Assembly: GCA_019120475.1 (NCBI GenBank)
Contig: DWVA01000315.1
Span: 1-6,997 of the forward strand
Source of the DNA: Candidatus Blautia intestinipullorum
Lineage (GTDB): Bacteria > Bacillota > Clostridia > Lachnospirales > Lachnospiraceae
Length of the DNA stretch: 6,997 bases
Reading direction: 5' to 3'
Of this stretch, positions 6,221 through 6,997 are shown piece after piece (position 1 is the first letter of the stretch; every line of letters starts with the position of its first letter). The position numbers and the translations under genes were made by a program. A model generated the notes under the pieces. That model did not search any database and had not been told where the DNA came from. It saw nothing but the letters and a program-made list of their open reading frames with translations.

Positions 6221-6997
6221 TTTTTTTATGGCGCAGGCGATATCCGCGGTTCAAATGGGGATATGCTCTGAAAAAACGCCTGGTATTATGTCCTATCCTG
6301 TCGGTAAGATTCTTTCTGTAGGATTTCAGTTCGGTGGAAATGTCCTCCAGAATAGCCTGCCGTCTTTCGTTCATGGAACGGATAAATTCCAGATCTTCCA
6401 TCCGGTCTTTCATATTATCAAAAGAAAACCCTCTGGGCAGATCCAGGGAATTCAGCCTGTCGTTAAATTTCAGCATAAGCTCCACCTGCTTCTTTTCCAT
6501 CTGCTGTTCCCACTGTGGAATCCGGTCTTTCAGGTGGAAAGCGGCTGACGCGGAATAGCAGAAATCGCAGAGATAGGCCACTGAAATAATACAGATACAG
6601 ATCTCGCCCACATAGACAGGATATAAATCTACCAGCCTTTCCACCACGGGATGAAGGACGCGGAACAGGATCACTGTAAAAATCCCCCATCCGATAGAAG
6701 CTCCAAGACAGATCCTTCCCTGAAAGTTAAACTTTTTATCACTGTAATCCCACCACGAAGTATGAAAAAGCATTTCCATGAGAACCGCCGTGAAATATTC
6801 CAGAGCCGTAGCCACGACAATTCCTCCGAGAAACAGTAGAATCAGGTACTGTTCCAGAGGCTTAAGGATCAGGTAAACGGCTACTGCTCCAAATCCGTAG
6901 ATTGTACACAGCGGTCCGTTGATAAAGCCGCGGTTGACATATTCGCCTTCTTTCAGTGAAACATACATGGTTTCCCATGCCCAGCCAAGAAAACTAT
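6216..6997 (-). CDS. CmpB-like multi-spanning membrane protein, 'putative ABC transporter permease' family (5' end outside window)
   Basis: The protein belongs, by eye, to the family labelled putative ABC-transporter type IV/CmpB (PF06541), common in Firmicutes and of uncertain function. The transporter label is not supported by any ATPase neighbour seen here. The frame stays open to the window edge: the nine codons before the internal ATG at 6968 read SFLGWAWET, the usual end of the first membrane helix in this family. The true start is therefore upstream and 259 residues are visible. Conserved features are the VNRGFINGPLCTIYGFG loop, LEYFTAVLME, and WWDYSDKKFNFQGRICL, with about five hydrophobic segments. 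A charged, probably coiled C-terminal region (about the last 110 residues) ends in RLRHKKR. The stop (6218-6216) is 45 nt before the rnfC ATG on the same strand, so read-through into rnf is likely. A functional link to Rnf is only inferred. Confidence 0.8.
   Translation of the reverse strand, partial: SFLGWAWETMYVSLKEGEYVNRGFINGPLCTIYGFGAVAVYLILKPLEQYLILLFLGGIVVATALEYFTAVLMEMLFHTSWWDYSDKKFNFQGRICLGASIGWGIFTVILFRVLHPVVERLVDLYPVYVGEICICIISVAYLCDFCYSASAAFHLKDRIPQWEQQMEKKQVELMLKFNDRLNSLDLPRGFSFDNMKDRMEDLEFIRSMNERRQAILEDISTELKSYRKNLTDRIGHNTRRFFRAYPHLNRGYRLRHKKR

Noticed and set aside
6966..6968. ATG at 6968 as the start of the CmpB-like gene
   Set aside because: The frame continues upstream to the window edge with family-like residues (FLGWAWET) and there is no ribosome site before this ATG, so it is an internal Met.

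Overview
The window carries a moderate-GC anaerobic Firmicute segment, most likely from the class Clostridia and probably Lachnospiraceae. This is inferred from three things: the rnfCDGEAB gene order, strong AGGAGG-type ribosome binding sites, and a CmpB-like membrane protein family typical of gut Clostridia. All genes read on the minus strand, so transcription runs from high to low coordinates. No tool was run, so the taxonomy is an impression from family knowledge.

From right to left: (1) 6216-6997 is the 3' part of a membrane protein of the 'putative ABC transporter permease' type (CmpB/PF06541-like), whose 5' end lies beyond the window. (2) 1156-6170 is a complete six-gene rnfC-rnfD-rnfG-rnfE-rnfA-rnfB operon. 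It encodes the membrane-bound Rnf complex, a ferredoxin:NAD+ oxidoreductase that couples electron transfer to ion (Na+ or H+) pumping. Spacing is very tight: three consecutive 4-nt ATGA overlaps (D/G, G/E, E/A) and 12-14 nt gaps at C/D and A/B. (3) 1095-1136 is a strong intrinsic terminator closing the rnf operon. (4) 352-960 is ruvA and 1-342 is the start of ruvB, the Holliday-junction branch-migration pair. They have a candidate promoter of their own at 1023-1051.

How the Rnf genes work together, as established for the family: RnfB takes electrons from ferredoxin through its Fe-S clusters. Electrons pass through the RnfA/RnfE membrane Fe-S site and the covalently bound FMNs of RnfG and RnfD, and on to RnfC, which reduces NAD+. 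Every key residue set I could look for is present: the Cys motifs of RnfB and RnfC, the paired membrane Cys of RnfA and RnfE, and the flavinylation Thr motifs of RnfD and RnfG. The complex therefore looks functional. RuvA and RuvB are unrelated to it in function.

The region is well-conserved core metabolism plus DNA repair. I see no IS element, CRISPR array, tRNA, rRNA, riboswitch or undescribed system. The points most worth checking are a Cys-rich C-terminal tail on RnfE, the extra Cys block in RnfB, the CmpB-like gene fused tightly upstream of rnfC with no clear rnf promoter, and a hairpin plus T-tract between them that points the antisense way.
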